Shown here: positions 33,110-42,605 of the stretch, in pieces
Layout: every line of letters begins with the position of its first letter
Numbering within the stretch: position 1 is the first letter of the stretch
From: Kappaphycus alvarezii
Taxonomy: Eukaryota; Rhodophyta; Florideophyceae; Gigartinales; Solieriaceae
Direction of reading: 5' to 3'
Length of the DNA: 64,000 bases
NCBI GenBank assembly: GCA_002205965.3
Contig: NADL03000594.1
Coordinates: 1,054,001 to 1,118,000 of the forward strand
Notes under the pieces: model-generated
Databases searched by the model: none
Told to the model about the DNA's origin: nothing
The model's input: only the letters and a program-made list of their open reading frames with translations
Position numbers and translations under genes: made by a program

Positions 33110-33640
33110 TCACTCCCCAAAGCATTATTAGGACCAACACAATTATAGACTGTAACGCCAAGAAGCGTACAGCATATACAAAAAAGCCCTCTGCTGGCAG
33201 CGTACGTCCACTCAAGACAAGTAAGGTTGCACCCAACCGGAAGCTTTTACAGTACACCTCTTTGGGGTACCATCCCTGGAGGAAGCGCCCCGCACCTATA
33301 GCTGCTGTACAGAAGCATCCGGAGATTCGAGTGTTCAAGCATTCTCAACCCTGTCATTACCAGTTCTGTCTCGAGCAAACGTCCGACAAAAAGGTTCAAA
33401 TCAGTCCAAACTACTGAAACAAGTAAGCTGCATAAGTTATCTCTCATTGCTTTAATGCGTACTTATGTAGTTATCCCTGCAACTGTAAGCTTTTTGCTTT
33501 GATAAAGTGTTTGTGTATGTCGCATTTACAAATTTCACATTTAATAGAATATAATGTTGAAATGCACTAGTAATATGATATTCAATTCATTTAAATTGGC
33601 CAGTAAAAATTAAGTGAATGATTAAAAATAAATTAAAATA
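33110..33640. other. Short unrecognised gap
   Basis: Between the LINE and the third Tc1-like element. The frames at 33030-33338 and 33247-33447 (minus) have no recognised similarity. Confidence 0.35.
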
Positions 33641-34845
33641 AGTTTTCGGACGAGCTAGAAATAGAACCAAGAAAGAACATGATTTTTTAATTTAAATTAT
33701 ATCATCAATGAGTGCAATTCCATTTTTTCCAATTGCGTCCATGCAGCGACGCAGAATATACTAAAAGAGGTTTTCTAAAGTGCGCCAGTTATTTCGTGAC
33801 TAGGCATCATTAATACGCTCTTCCAAATCCTCTAAAGTATGAAACTGGCGGTTTTTTTGTAAACTGCCCTCGCGAGAATATCGCCGACGTTCTCAATGCG
33901 ATTTAAATCAAGGGGTTTTGCCGGCCAAGTTAATTTGTAAACGTCATTACTGTCTAAGCATGATCTCATCTAATATCTTATATCAGTGTCACCGTTGTCG
34001 TGCTGCAGAACGAATGTGTCTCCTTCTTTACTCTACGCAGATAGGAGTAAACCGGCGTCAAAAATATCACAATACAGCTTTGAATCCATTTTTTTCAAAT
34101 ATTGTTGCAAGCTGCGAGACACCCCTGTATAAAATGGCCCCCAAAATCATTGTAAATTTCCCAGTTGTTGTCGGCTGGATAGTATCTCTGGTTTCTTCCT
34201 CAAATGATTCTAATAACAGGTTAGTCTATCTGCTTCTTCCAGATAAACCTTCTTCTCATCTCTAAATATTACAAGCTTCACAGCAGAAAGAGAGTAAGTG
34301 ACGTGATTCTTTGCCCACTCGACACGTTCCTTTTTGTGATCAAGTTTCATCGCGGGGACATTTTTTTTCTTGTAGATCATATGACCACTTCCAGATAATA
34401 TCTGCTGTACCCTCTATTCTGAAATTGACAGATTGAGATTTTTTTTAGCTCGCGAGCAGTTTAATTGCCGGCTGAAGCATGCCTAAGACGAGCCCGCAGT
34501 TGAGTACTTGACGATTTTTTTGAGGGCTTGCTTTTTTCTTTTTCGGTATTTTTCGAGACGCAATAAAGTTACGCACAGCCGTTTTGGAGCGCTTGATGAT
34601 CTCAGCGATTTTTCTCTCGGGTCTCTTTTGATGAAGTAAAGCGAGAATCGCTCCCTTTTGTTTTTCTGTCAATTGCTTTTGTCGGCCTATTGTTATCTGT
34701 CTTTGCTGATTTTTTGGTTATATTTTGCTCCCTAAAGTATAAAGGAAAGGAGCAAGTTCATTATATATATATTGAATGGTAATGGTGTCTAGGCGCTGAA
34801 GTTGGTTTGTAGAATTGGTTCTACAAATGTTTCGTCCGAAATAAT
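33641..34845 (-). mobile_element. Tc1-like DNA transposon 3 (TIRs)
   Basis: The ends match: TTTCGGACGA, 8 bp, TAGAACCAA at 33644-33670, and the inverted TTGGTTCTA, 8 bp, TCGTCCGAAA at 34815-34841. The element is about 1.2 kb and encodes a minus-strand Tc1 transposase. Its size and the HTH-DDE order inside fit a full-length but mutated Tc1 element. The exact outer boundary and TA target are not certain. Confidence 0.75.
33700..34672 (-). pseudogene. Tc1-like transposase, heavily mutated
   Basis: The N-terminal HTH begins at 34672 (MTEKQKGAILALLHQKRPE), with IAEIIKRSKTAVRNFI as the recognition helix and a basic linker IPKKKKASPQKNRQVL. The C-terminal catalytic part is visible at about 33950-33850 as TFTNWPAKPLDLNRIENV and GDILARAVYK, equivalent to the W-P-x-x-S-P-D-L-N-x-I-E-N-x-W block with its last acidic residue. 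The middle contains many stops and frame changes. No intact protein can be read. Confidence 0.8.
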
Positions 34846-34849
34846 AAAA

Positions 34850-36180
34850 ATACCAAGAAAAAGGGGTTCTCATGTAGCATAGATGGAAGACAAGTGTTTA
34901 TCTTCGGTGCTTATTTAGTTTCTATTGGGACCTGAATTGTTCTTGAATAACATCCTCGCCTAGTAGCGTTCTGTTGGCACTGGGGATCACATTCATGGCT
35001 TGGTCCTAACGTTATTTCGGGGAGTGTACTGTAGTGCTACCCATCTGCGACGACTTGTCCTGCATAACGCATTAGCCGCGTCGATATAACCGCCCACATC
35101 TTCCACTCATTAAAATAACCCAAAAATTTCCCCCTTGAAAAAAATGGGGTGTCTTGGCATCGTTTCGCGCACTGTACCATACGTGTTATCTCCTACTTAT
35201 AGATACTTTATGCAATAAATTAATAACTACCCAGCGCATTGCAGAAATAAACAAAAATTCGGTTTGCCACTGCTTGAGTACAGTGAGTCCCTAGTATACC
35301 ATACTGTAATGCATAGAATGGTGGTGATTTTTGGAATGAATGTGCACCATGGCTCAGCGTTTGTGGGGGCAGGATTTTGTTACAACTTACAGTCCCAAAA
35401 CAAACCAATGGCGGTGCAATTGGGAAATGGCTGGGCCACGTGTACTACACAGTGCAAAATTGGCGCGTTACAACGCAAGTGCATTCAACATTCAAGCTTC
35501 ACTGTACTGTAATGGGGGGGGGGGAGCGGTAGAGGCGTTCACGGTTGTTGATATACTGTACAGTATGCAAACAATTCTAGCTACTTGGGACGGCAGTGGG
35601 CGTGCGCGTGGGAGGAGCACAAAAGTCTTTTGCGCAGCGTTGTCCGAGGCATACGCAATTTTCATATGGTAATCAGCGTAGTGGTGGTCGGATAGTTATG
35701 AGTTTGCGGCTTGATGCATGAACGGCACTACTGGTCATGGGGACTGCCGATTATGCATCCGGCAATCAGATACCGCCATTGTGTCAACAGTGGAGGGCCC
35801 TTGGATATTTGCCAAAAGTGAAGCAACATTCGATTTGCACAAGTAATTTTTGAAACGATCAAAGAGAGGCGCGCTCCAGCGTGGAGGGTGAATAAACGGT
35901 CAAAAAAATGTCGAGTTTTGAAATAAAAAGTACATTTTTGTGTTTCGGGTACACAAGACTTGTTGATGAAGAAAGGTCGTTCAAAAAGTAAAATATTGTT
36001 GAAATTTGCGCTGATTATATTTTTACTTGCAATGATTTTCATCCGCCAACACTGTAAACCAACGGACCACGTGGAGGGTGCAAGAAACTTTGAACCTTGT
36101 GCAGTAGGTCAGCCCATTCACAAATCCAAAAAAACCGTCAAATTTTATTTAATTTTTAATTAATGTCACCGACCGCGCCG
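34850..36180. other. Intergenic, no gene recognised
   Basis: Contains several TACTGTA/TACAGTA words (near 35027, 35303, 35497 and 35556) and an 11-base G run at 35514-35524. Frames at 35264-35672 (plus) and 35728-36042 (minus) have no recognised similarity. Confidence 0.4.
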
Positions 36181-36467
36181 ATTTGCCTCCTCAGCCACTC
36201 CACAGGCCCCTTCCATTTTCCGTCTCAGCAGCATGAAACTGCTGGGCAAACCACTCGGCCGCCACGGATCCATTAATATACTCCCAGCGCCTTCTGTCGA
36301 TCTCTACATTCCGCTTCTCCTCCATCGTCGAATCAATCCCCACTTCTCCATACCCAATCTTGCATTCCCTACCTCCATCTTCATCCCAATACCTCCTCCC
36401 CACACCCAAACAACTCACCTTACAACTCCACCCACACACACCTCACCACGTAACTTCTTTTCCAACC

Positions 36468-37144
36468 ATGTCCTGGCAATCATACATTGACGACCAGCTG
36501 CTCGCCTCGGGCTGCATGGTAAGTCAAGTTCTTTTCCATATCCCCTTCCCGATTCCAACCTTACCCCTTACCTATCCACCCCAACAAACCATATCTAACC
36601 CCGCTCTGCTCTTTGTGTCCGTCCGGTCCATGTCGTACCAAAATCCTCCCGTTTCACCCGCAGTACGCCTCGATCAACGGCCACGACGGCGCCCTTTGGG
36701 CATCCAGCCCGGGCTTTGTGGTTCTCCCGGAGGAGTGCACCAAACTCTCAACTTTACTTCAGGGCACCGATCTTTCTCCCATTGCCACCACCGGCTTTGA
36801 GATCGCGGGACAGAAGTACGTTTTCTATCATCCCACTCTACTGCACAGTAATTTACAACTCTTTTGTCCACCGGCTTTGCTAACCACCACAGTCTTTCCC
36901 TTGTGCATTGTCTAGGTACACATTCACTCGCGGTGAGGTCGATGATGAGGAAGGTGGCGCTTCTTATTTGCAGGGCAGATGCAAGGAGGATGGCAAGTCG
37001 GCTCAGGGAGTCATTATTTATTGCACCCCGTCGGCTCTTATCGTCGGTGTTCATGACCCCGCTTACAGCAATGGCAACAGCTTTGGTCATGTCAACAACC
37101 AGATGGGCCGTATTGCCGACTATATGCTCGAGAATGGTTTCTAA
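36468..37144 (+). CDS. Profilin
   Basis: Three exons: 36468-36518, 36664-36815 and 36916-37144, coding for 143 residues, slightly longer than most profilins (about 125-140). Exon 1 gives MSWQSYIDDQLLASG, the conserved N-terminal helix with W3 and Y6 that line the poly-proline site. Exon 2 begins YASINGHDGALWASSPGF, the usual second block with a conserved tryptophan. Exon 3 carries GVIIYCTPSALIVGVHDP and ends FGHVNNQMGRIADYMLENGF, the C-terminal helix ending in G-F/Y. All joins restore the frame. Both introns are GT-AG with CTAAC upstream of the acceptor. In other eukaryotes profilin binds actin monomers, poly-proline ligands and phosphoinositides in the cytosol. The leader is strongly pyrimidine-rich. 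No frameshift is present, unlike the genes at the left of the window. Confidence 0.95.
36519..36663 (+). other. Profilin intron 1
   Basis: 145 bp, GTAAGT to CCCGCAG, with a TATCTAACC branch-like motif about 70 nt before the acceptor. It lies between codons. Confidence 0.88.
36816..36915 (+). other. Profilin intron 2
   Basis: 100 bp, GTACGT to TGTCTAG, with TGCTAACC about 35-40 nt before the acceptor. It splits a lysine codon (AA/G). Confidence 0.88.
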
Positions 37145-40100
37145 TCCCGTCTCTTTATCAGAGTCTTAGATTGTCGAAAGAGGTGGTGCAGCAGTTAAAC
37201 TGGTCTTGTCATACACGGGATGACGCTGCTTCTGGGTTAGGCGTTTTTTTTGGATTGGGGATTGACTACCTTTTTGTGTGAGTGATTGATTGTTTCTCAT
37301 GTCATAGTGATAGTTGCGTTAATGATGGGGAGGACCGAGGGGGAAGGGGACCATTGTGTGTGCTCGGTTGCTTGGTCACACACAAGTCTTGAATGAACGA
37401 TAGAGCCGTTGACTTATATCGCACTAGCCTAAGCGTCATATCTCTGCCAAGTAGAAACGCGTAGAACAAAGTCCAGAGTCGAAGTCCACAGCATCTCAAA
37501 CTCTGTCGTCCTCTGACCTCCGTGTTAGGTCCATCGGAACAGATCTAATGCCTGGTGCGGCCGGTGCACGTGTTCCACAAACCGCTTCATTCTCCATGCG
37601 GATGGGTTCTGCTATAATAATCTCTTTTTTACTCGCTGCCCTGGTTCCAATAAGACTTTCTTGTCTACATGAGTGGCTAATGCCATGCATGTCTACCGCT
37701 CGGTGGAGCTGGCTGACCACCGAACGACGTTCAAACCACACCAACTCCACATTTTATCCTCGACAGCGCAGATTCTCCATGCTTCCAGTACTCGTGTCAA
37801 CGCGCGGTTCCTATCTTTCCCATCCATGACTGAAATTTTGTACCGCGAAGCTCAAACTCAACACTGCTCAAAACCTCCAATGCCCTATCCATGTGACCGT
37901 CTGAAAGCCATCCAACGCGAGTCTTATGCGCAACCGAACCCGTTCACACGACCTGCAGCTTCCCCCTGGTTTGCACAACTTTGCTCGTCCCTCAAACGAC
38001 TACCCCGTCCGCCAATATCCCACACATTTCCAACCCGTTCTCTCCCTCCCATCTCGCAGCACCGCTGTCGAATGGCTGCCCATCCTCACCACCCATGCAC
38101 ATCATCTCAGAAACCACTCCTCTTCCAAGCCGGCACCCTCCCCTCATGACCAACATAAAATTCTAACCTCGCTCTCTAATATTCGATGCCCTGTACCTGT
38201 GGCTTCCCTCCGTCATTCCCGGCAAACCGTCCGTTCTGTCAGTTGAATCCATTCGCACGGCGATATTTCTCGAGAACGCTACAATACCCAACTCAGTCAT
38301 CGCTCATTACAACCGACGTTCACGACAGAAATACCCGTGGCTGCATTCAGGGCGGAGTATACACAGCGTCGGCTCGAGTCCCGCGGGGCAGCTCCTGAAC
38401 GTAGTCGACTTGCAACAGGCTCATCCTGTCGGCATGCACGGAGATGAGCGAATGATGGAGTATAGTTGAGGCGCGGGCTGGTGTAGTATGGTTGGGGGAG
38501 TAGAATGGGGATGTTGTGAAGAGAACAGTGAAATAATCTGATTGGGGGATAGGCCGACAGACCGTGCTGGACCTCCTTCCCCGTTGTGTTGCTACTTCGC
38601 CCGATTTATCAATAACCGGTTCGGCTGTACACAAGTCACCGATCTTCGCCTCTAATCTCCACGAAACCATGCCCAACAATGCCCGGAGTACTCTTACTGT
38701 GGCGACACTGCGGTCCCTCACAAGCCAGCCTGATGTCCGTAATATCGCGGTTCGACCTACGTTATCCTCACGTAGTGGTTTGCTGATCATTGGGTATTGG
38801 TATGGACACTTGACGGCCTTCGCAGTGCGGATCATTTAATCCAAAGCCTTGGCCATGACTCTGTTCCGGACCTCCTTCTCAAACCGCGCAAAACACGCAC
38901 CTGTTGTCCCTCCAGTCCCCCTCCTTCTTCTCTGACTTTCCACAGGATAAGGGCGTTATTTATTGCTTGGAACTGCTCAGCGCTCTTCTCGGGGACCAGC
39001 ATTTCCCGACGACCAGAATCCACACTAAAATAAAGGCATATCAGTGCACCCTCCACCCGTCGCACAGCATCTGTGATACTCTCGCAAGTTTTCTAATAAG
39101 TGGTAGTACGCATCGCTATGGATCAGGACCTCCGCCTTCCGTCTTTCCGATCTGCAGCATTCAACGGACCGCGCTCTAGATCCAAACAATTCACAACGGA
39201 TATCCCATGAGAACTGATCGGCATCATATCCATGGATGAAGCGTGGATACAAGCCTGCCTAAGTCTGTTTGGGTAGTCAAATTCTCAGCAATTTATTCCC
39301 TCCTAGACGCTGCCCCCCGTTGAGCCCAGATCGCCTAGCTTTTCTGTACCGTATCTCCACGCTGCTTGACGTATATGCTCCGATGACCAGCATCATCTCC
39401 TTGAACAAGAAAGAGCCCTATTCAACCCTGTCTTCTGCAACGTCACTGCCTAACGATCCTCCCCCGATCCCTACCTCTGCAACTCAGACGTTATATCTGC
39501 TTTAACGAGTAATCCACTATCACTGTCCGGCAGGGTGCGGCAAGACGCCACCGCTCAGGCCCAATGAAAAGACGGAAGCCAAACCCACCTCCCCCGACAA
39601 AGCCGACGAATTCTAGCTTCCCATACGTAGTCAAGCCTTCCAATACAGCTCGACAGCATCCTTCACCACCGCCAACGCTTCTACTCTCCCTTCTACGCAC
39701 TGGAAAGCCATTCTACGACACCTTGGCCTGTCATGTAGCAAGCAACTTAACGAGTTCGTTGAACACGCTGCCAATCTCTTTCCCCTAGTTTCGGTCTCCT
39801 TTATCGCTACAACCTGGTTTGCAACCGTCGTTCTTTCCGTTTTTTCATCACCCCGCATGCCGCGACGGTAATTTCGAGATACCTTTACTCGTCCCAGCCA
39901 CTAAAATACGGCCCGCGGACATCGTTCCTCAAACTCTGGGCGTGTCTATTTTCATAGCGCCGGTCCCTTCCGCTTAGATACTACCAATGTGTCCCACTTC
40001 AAAGCTACTAAAAGAACAAAGGCCACCCAAGTTACTAGAGTCGCAACGCAGGTCACCTGCCGTTGATAATGTCCGCGACCTTGGCCACAAGTTTGGTTGA

Positions 40101-40652
40101 GAATATCGGTGTTTTCCGCAAGCTGGCACATGAGGGGCTAGATAGTCATAAAGAATCATAGAATGCTTTCATAGCCCTCGCTTGAGTACCCTTGTCACTG
40201 TGGATACAGGTGCAGTGGCAGCCGAGGACGAAGAGAGGTGGTCGCGTCCGACCGCCCAGCATACGATACTGATAAACCGGGCAGGGATAGTTTAGGCGCG
40301 AAGGAGGTCGACACTCTTTTTCCGAGTCAAGAGTCACTGGACTGTCTACTTTGCCCGCAAGCAGTGATACACGCCACACTACGCAAGCACTCGTTGTCGC
40401 CAGCACTCTTTTGTCAATACAGACTCACCAACGTCCGCCTTCACTAATACTACTCAACGCACCCCGAACCTTAGCGGCCCCTCCCATCTGTTCCCCCGCT
40501 CGGGCCCACCACCTATCCAACCACCCTCCATATCCACAGTCCCGCCCCCGCACTGGTCCAAGCCTGTCCTCCCGCGATCCCACAGCCACACTCCGCTGCA
40601 TACATCCCGGTCACGTGCGCCTCCGCCTAACTACCACACCTGACCAAGTCAA

Positions 40653-40716
40653 ACGCCGTACGACACCCTCTTACGTTTAGTACTACGCCGTACGACACCC
40701 TCTTACGTTTAGTACT
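40653..40716 (+). repeat. 32-bp perfect tandem duplication
   Basis: A unit beginning ACGCCGTACGACACCCTC and ending TTAGTACT occurs at 40653-40684 and again at 40685-40716 without mismatch. Confidence 0.9.
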
Positions 40717-41074
40717 TCCCACCGCTCATCACCTCGGTTATTTCCCCCTGGCTATGCACCAGGGATTCCACCGCTATTGCTTGCCCGGGCCTTCCAGCGC
40801 GTGGACGAGCTCCCTGTTCGTCTGCTCTATCGGACTTACACCGAGGTTAGCACCCTTGGCCTTACGACCGTCTGTCACTCGCCCAGTGCCTTCACTTGAA
40901 CTGCAAGGGCCGACAATTTTTCGTATTGCGGACTTTTGGAGCTCGTGGTGTACATATTGGAGGCTGGCGTAACTGTTCTCACTGATGGCTCTGGGACTGC
41001 ATTTGATGCAGAAAAGGATTTCTCTTTTCGCACGACGGGTGCTCGGCCCTCGATCGAATCCTTCATCGGCACTT

Positions 41075-41100
41075 CTCTTACGACCTCATGGTCGTAAGAG
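41075..41100. repeat. Hairpin with 11-bp perfect arms
   Basis: CTCTTACGACC, loop TCAT, GGTCGTAAGAG. The following bases repeat GTCATGGTCGTA directly. No U-run follows, and this is eukaryotic DNA, so a bacterial-type terminator is not implied. Confidence 0.75.
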
Positions 41101-41477
41101 GTCATGGTCGTATGAACCCTGCTTACGTATATCAGTAACAGTGTGAAGAAAAGGAGTTCCGCAGGGGCAGTGTGTTGCTCGCCGACGAAATGACTTCTCG
41201 CCGAATCCAACAGGCCCCATCACACGGTCACTTATAAACCCTACTTCATTCTATCATCTGCGCCTCGGCTCCATCTGCTAGTAACCGACCTTAGGCAAGC
41301 CGGCCACTGCCTCTAGCACCGATCATGAGCTGACACCAACATAAGCATTTCTACACGTTCAGAGCAGACATTATATCGTAGCTTTTTGACTCTGATGGTC
41401 ACCGGCAGAGGCATCGTACACATGCACACTGCTTGCAGAATCAAGAAGCATGGCAGAAAGGTAAATATAATTATTAC

Positions 41478-42236
41478 CCTGGCACCTCGGTCTCCCAGTC
41501 TACACAGACTCGGTGCCATTGAAATGCCGCCAACTGCCAGCAAGACATGGATGTCCACGGTGACCACGCCGCCGACTGCTGCGTCTCAGAGTTTGGGCGC
41601 ATTCACCGCCACAACTCCGTTCGCAATGTGTTCGCGTGGCACGTGTTCCGCGCCGCCGGCCTTGACTACGCGTTCGAAGCTGAGAATCTCCTCCCCGGGA
41701 CGGACTACACGCCCGCTGACATTCTCCTCGTGCATCTCCCCCGTGACACTGAAGCTGACCTACCAGACCCACCCACTGCATGTGACGTCGCCATCACGTC
41801 ACCGTTCAAGCAGACCTCCATCACCAAAGCGATGCAAGTCGCTGGTGGGGCTGCCGTCCTCATGCACCATCGCAAGATCCAGGACCTGCAGCACAAGCTG
41901 TCAAGGCGCCTGGTCCCCCCCTCTCTGCCCTCCCTGGACCCCGGTTTCCGATTCCGGCCTCTGGTATTCGGCTCCCTTGGTGTCCCTTCTCCGGATACCG
42001 CATTATTTATCGAAGAGTTTGTGCCAGGTGTAGCCACGAAATGCCACACCTCGGACGCTACGATTCGCGCACGCATCTACCAGCGTATCAGTTGCACTTT
42101 GTGGTCGTCGGTGGCTATGGCCATCATATCGCGGGCCCCACTGCACGTGACCGATGTGGTCCATCCAGTTAGCTCTTAACTGAATAGTCGGTCAGTCGGT
42201 GTACACTCAAGATAAAGAGTAAAAGATTCTCTTGTC
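41478..42236 (+). pseudogene. LINE 3' end with intact C-terminal nuclease-like domain
   Basis: Homology to the 30-kb LINE begins near 41480 (WHLGLPVYTDSVPLKC matches RRHLGVHVFDDTVPLQC). One frame change near 41525 inside the Cys/His motif separates it from an open 210-codon frame ending at 42179. That frame reads MDVHGDHAADCC, RHNSVRNVFAWHVFRAAG, FEAENLLPG, TPADILLVHLP and ACDVAITSPF, then SLGVPSPDTALFIEE and ARIYQRISCTLWSS. The stop at 42177-42179 is followed by 62 bp and then the Copia insertion. The sequence has diverged from the 30-kb and 4.2-kb copies, so this is another subfamily. No RT is attached. Confidence 0.78.
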
Positions 42237-42241
42237 ATCTC
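42237..42241 (+). repeat. Target-site duplication ATCTC (left)
   Basis: Matches ATCTC at 46902-46906 exactly, directly next to the TG and CA ends of the Copia element. Confidence 0.9.
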
Positions 42242-42347
42242 TGACGAAGGAACCAAGACAGCCTGTCCTCAAAGCAAAGCGCTATAAAAAGCCGCCGTCG
42301 ATTCTAGCGTAAGAAAAATAAAGAGGCCATCGGTCCTCGTCCCGTCA
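42242..42347 (+). repeat. 5' LTR of Copia element (106 bp)
   Basis: Begins TGACGAAGG and ends CCCGTCA, with short inverted termini TGACG/CGTCA. It contains TATAAAA near 42283 and AATAAA at 42317-42322, so promoter and polyadenylation signals are only about 35 bp apart. It differs from the last 106 bp of the element at five positions, two of which are at the terminus. Confidence 0.92.
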
Positions 42348-42357
42348 GGTTATGGGC
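42348..42357 (+). other. Primer-binding site, initiator tRNA-Met half-molecule type
   Basis: GGTTATGGGC directly after the 5' LTR is the reverse complement of GCCCATAACC, the anticodon-stem and loop sequence of eukaryotic initiator tRNA-Met. This corresponds to priming by a cleaved 5' half-tRNA, known for Drosophila copia, and not to the 3' acceptor end. The Copia at the right edge has the same site. Confidence 0.85.
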
Positions 42358-42605
42358 AACATCGCAACCACTGCCACCTAACTCACCGATCCTCACCGTT
42401 CACAGCGCGACACACTGTCCCACACCGCCTCTCCCTCGTGGATCCCCCAACAAGGCTTACCGCCTCCTCCCGCAGCAGGCGCGCCGCCCAAAGAGCCGCT
42501 AACGCCCCATTTACAGAGCTCACGCAAGAACTTCTCCGCCTCACCAAACTCCGAGCAACCGAACCAGATCCCCCGTATCACCAACCCCACAAGAAGACAA
42601 GAAAA

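Larger units (their letters stand above)
30082..33110 (-). pseudogene. LINE reverse transcriptase and C-terminal domain, broken
   Basis: From the 5' side: LNSTPGPDRMSPRLLHLL; then, after a frame change near 32635, PLPEEIRPIAIGTALRRLV (the G-x-I/x-R-P-I-A-x-G-x-x-L-R-R-L block) and SVDAHNAFNGVSRQ (motif A, Asp). Next come STQGIPSQEGMQEGDPASVL (motif B region) and, beyond a MITE insertion, HLHRWYADDCTLVG (motif C) at about 31740-31700. LNPAKTRLFW follows, then a thumb region up to 30885. The C-terminal part begins with CAECNRPMDNRGDHA near 30690, changes frame near 30640, and ends with QYEVKYLLPG, ARAADILVYP, PVAYDVTVTSPF and LYQQLSYVIW to the stop at 30082. I infer a restriction-like nuclease from E...(P/A)ADI...DVT. 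The family could act like R2-type LINEs. This copy is dead. Confidence 0.85.
37145..41477. other. GC-rich stretch without recognisable genes
   Basis: About 4.3 kb with many open frames of 60-160 codons on both strands, as expected by chance in GC-rich DNA. None shows a motif I know. The longest (37673-38149 plus, 38347-38835 minus, 40351-40680 plus) are compositionally biased. A 32-bp tandem duplication at 40653-40716 and a hairpin at 41075-41100 are the only structures seen. Old LINE sequence is possible, because a LINE 3' end follows directly. Confidence 0.4.

Noticed and set aside
36191..36439. 82-codon minus-strand frame ending ENGRGLWSG, upstream of profilin
   Set aside because: Tempting as a divergent small gene, but no family recognised, and it overlaps the pyrimidine-rich leader of profilin. 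Not supported.
38347..38835. 162-codon minus-strand frame in the GC-rich block
   Set aside because: No recognisable motif; frames of this length are expected by chance in GC-rich DNA.
42438..42605. Upstream start of the Copia Gag frame at 42438
   Set aside because: That codon is GTG. The first in-frame ATG is at 42606 and begins the conserved Gag opening.
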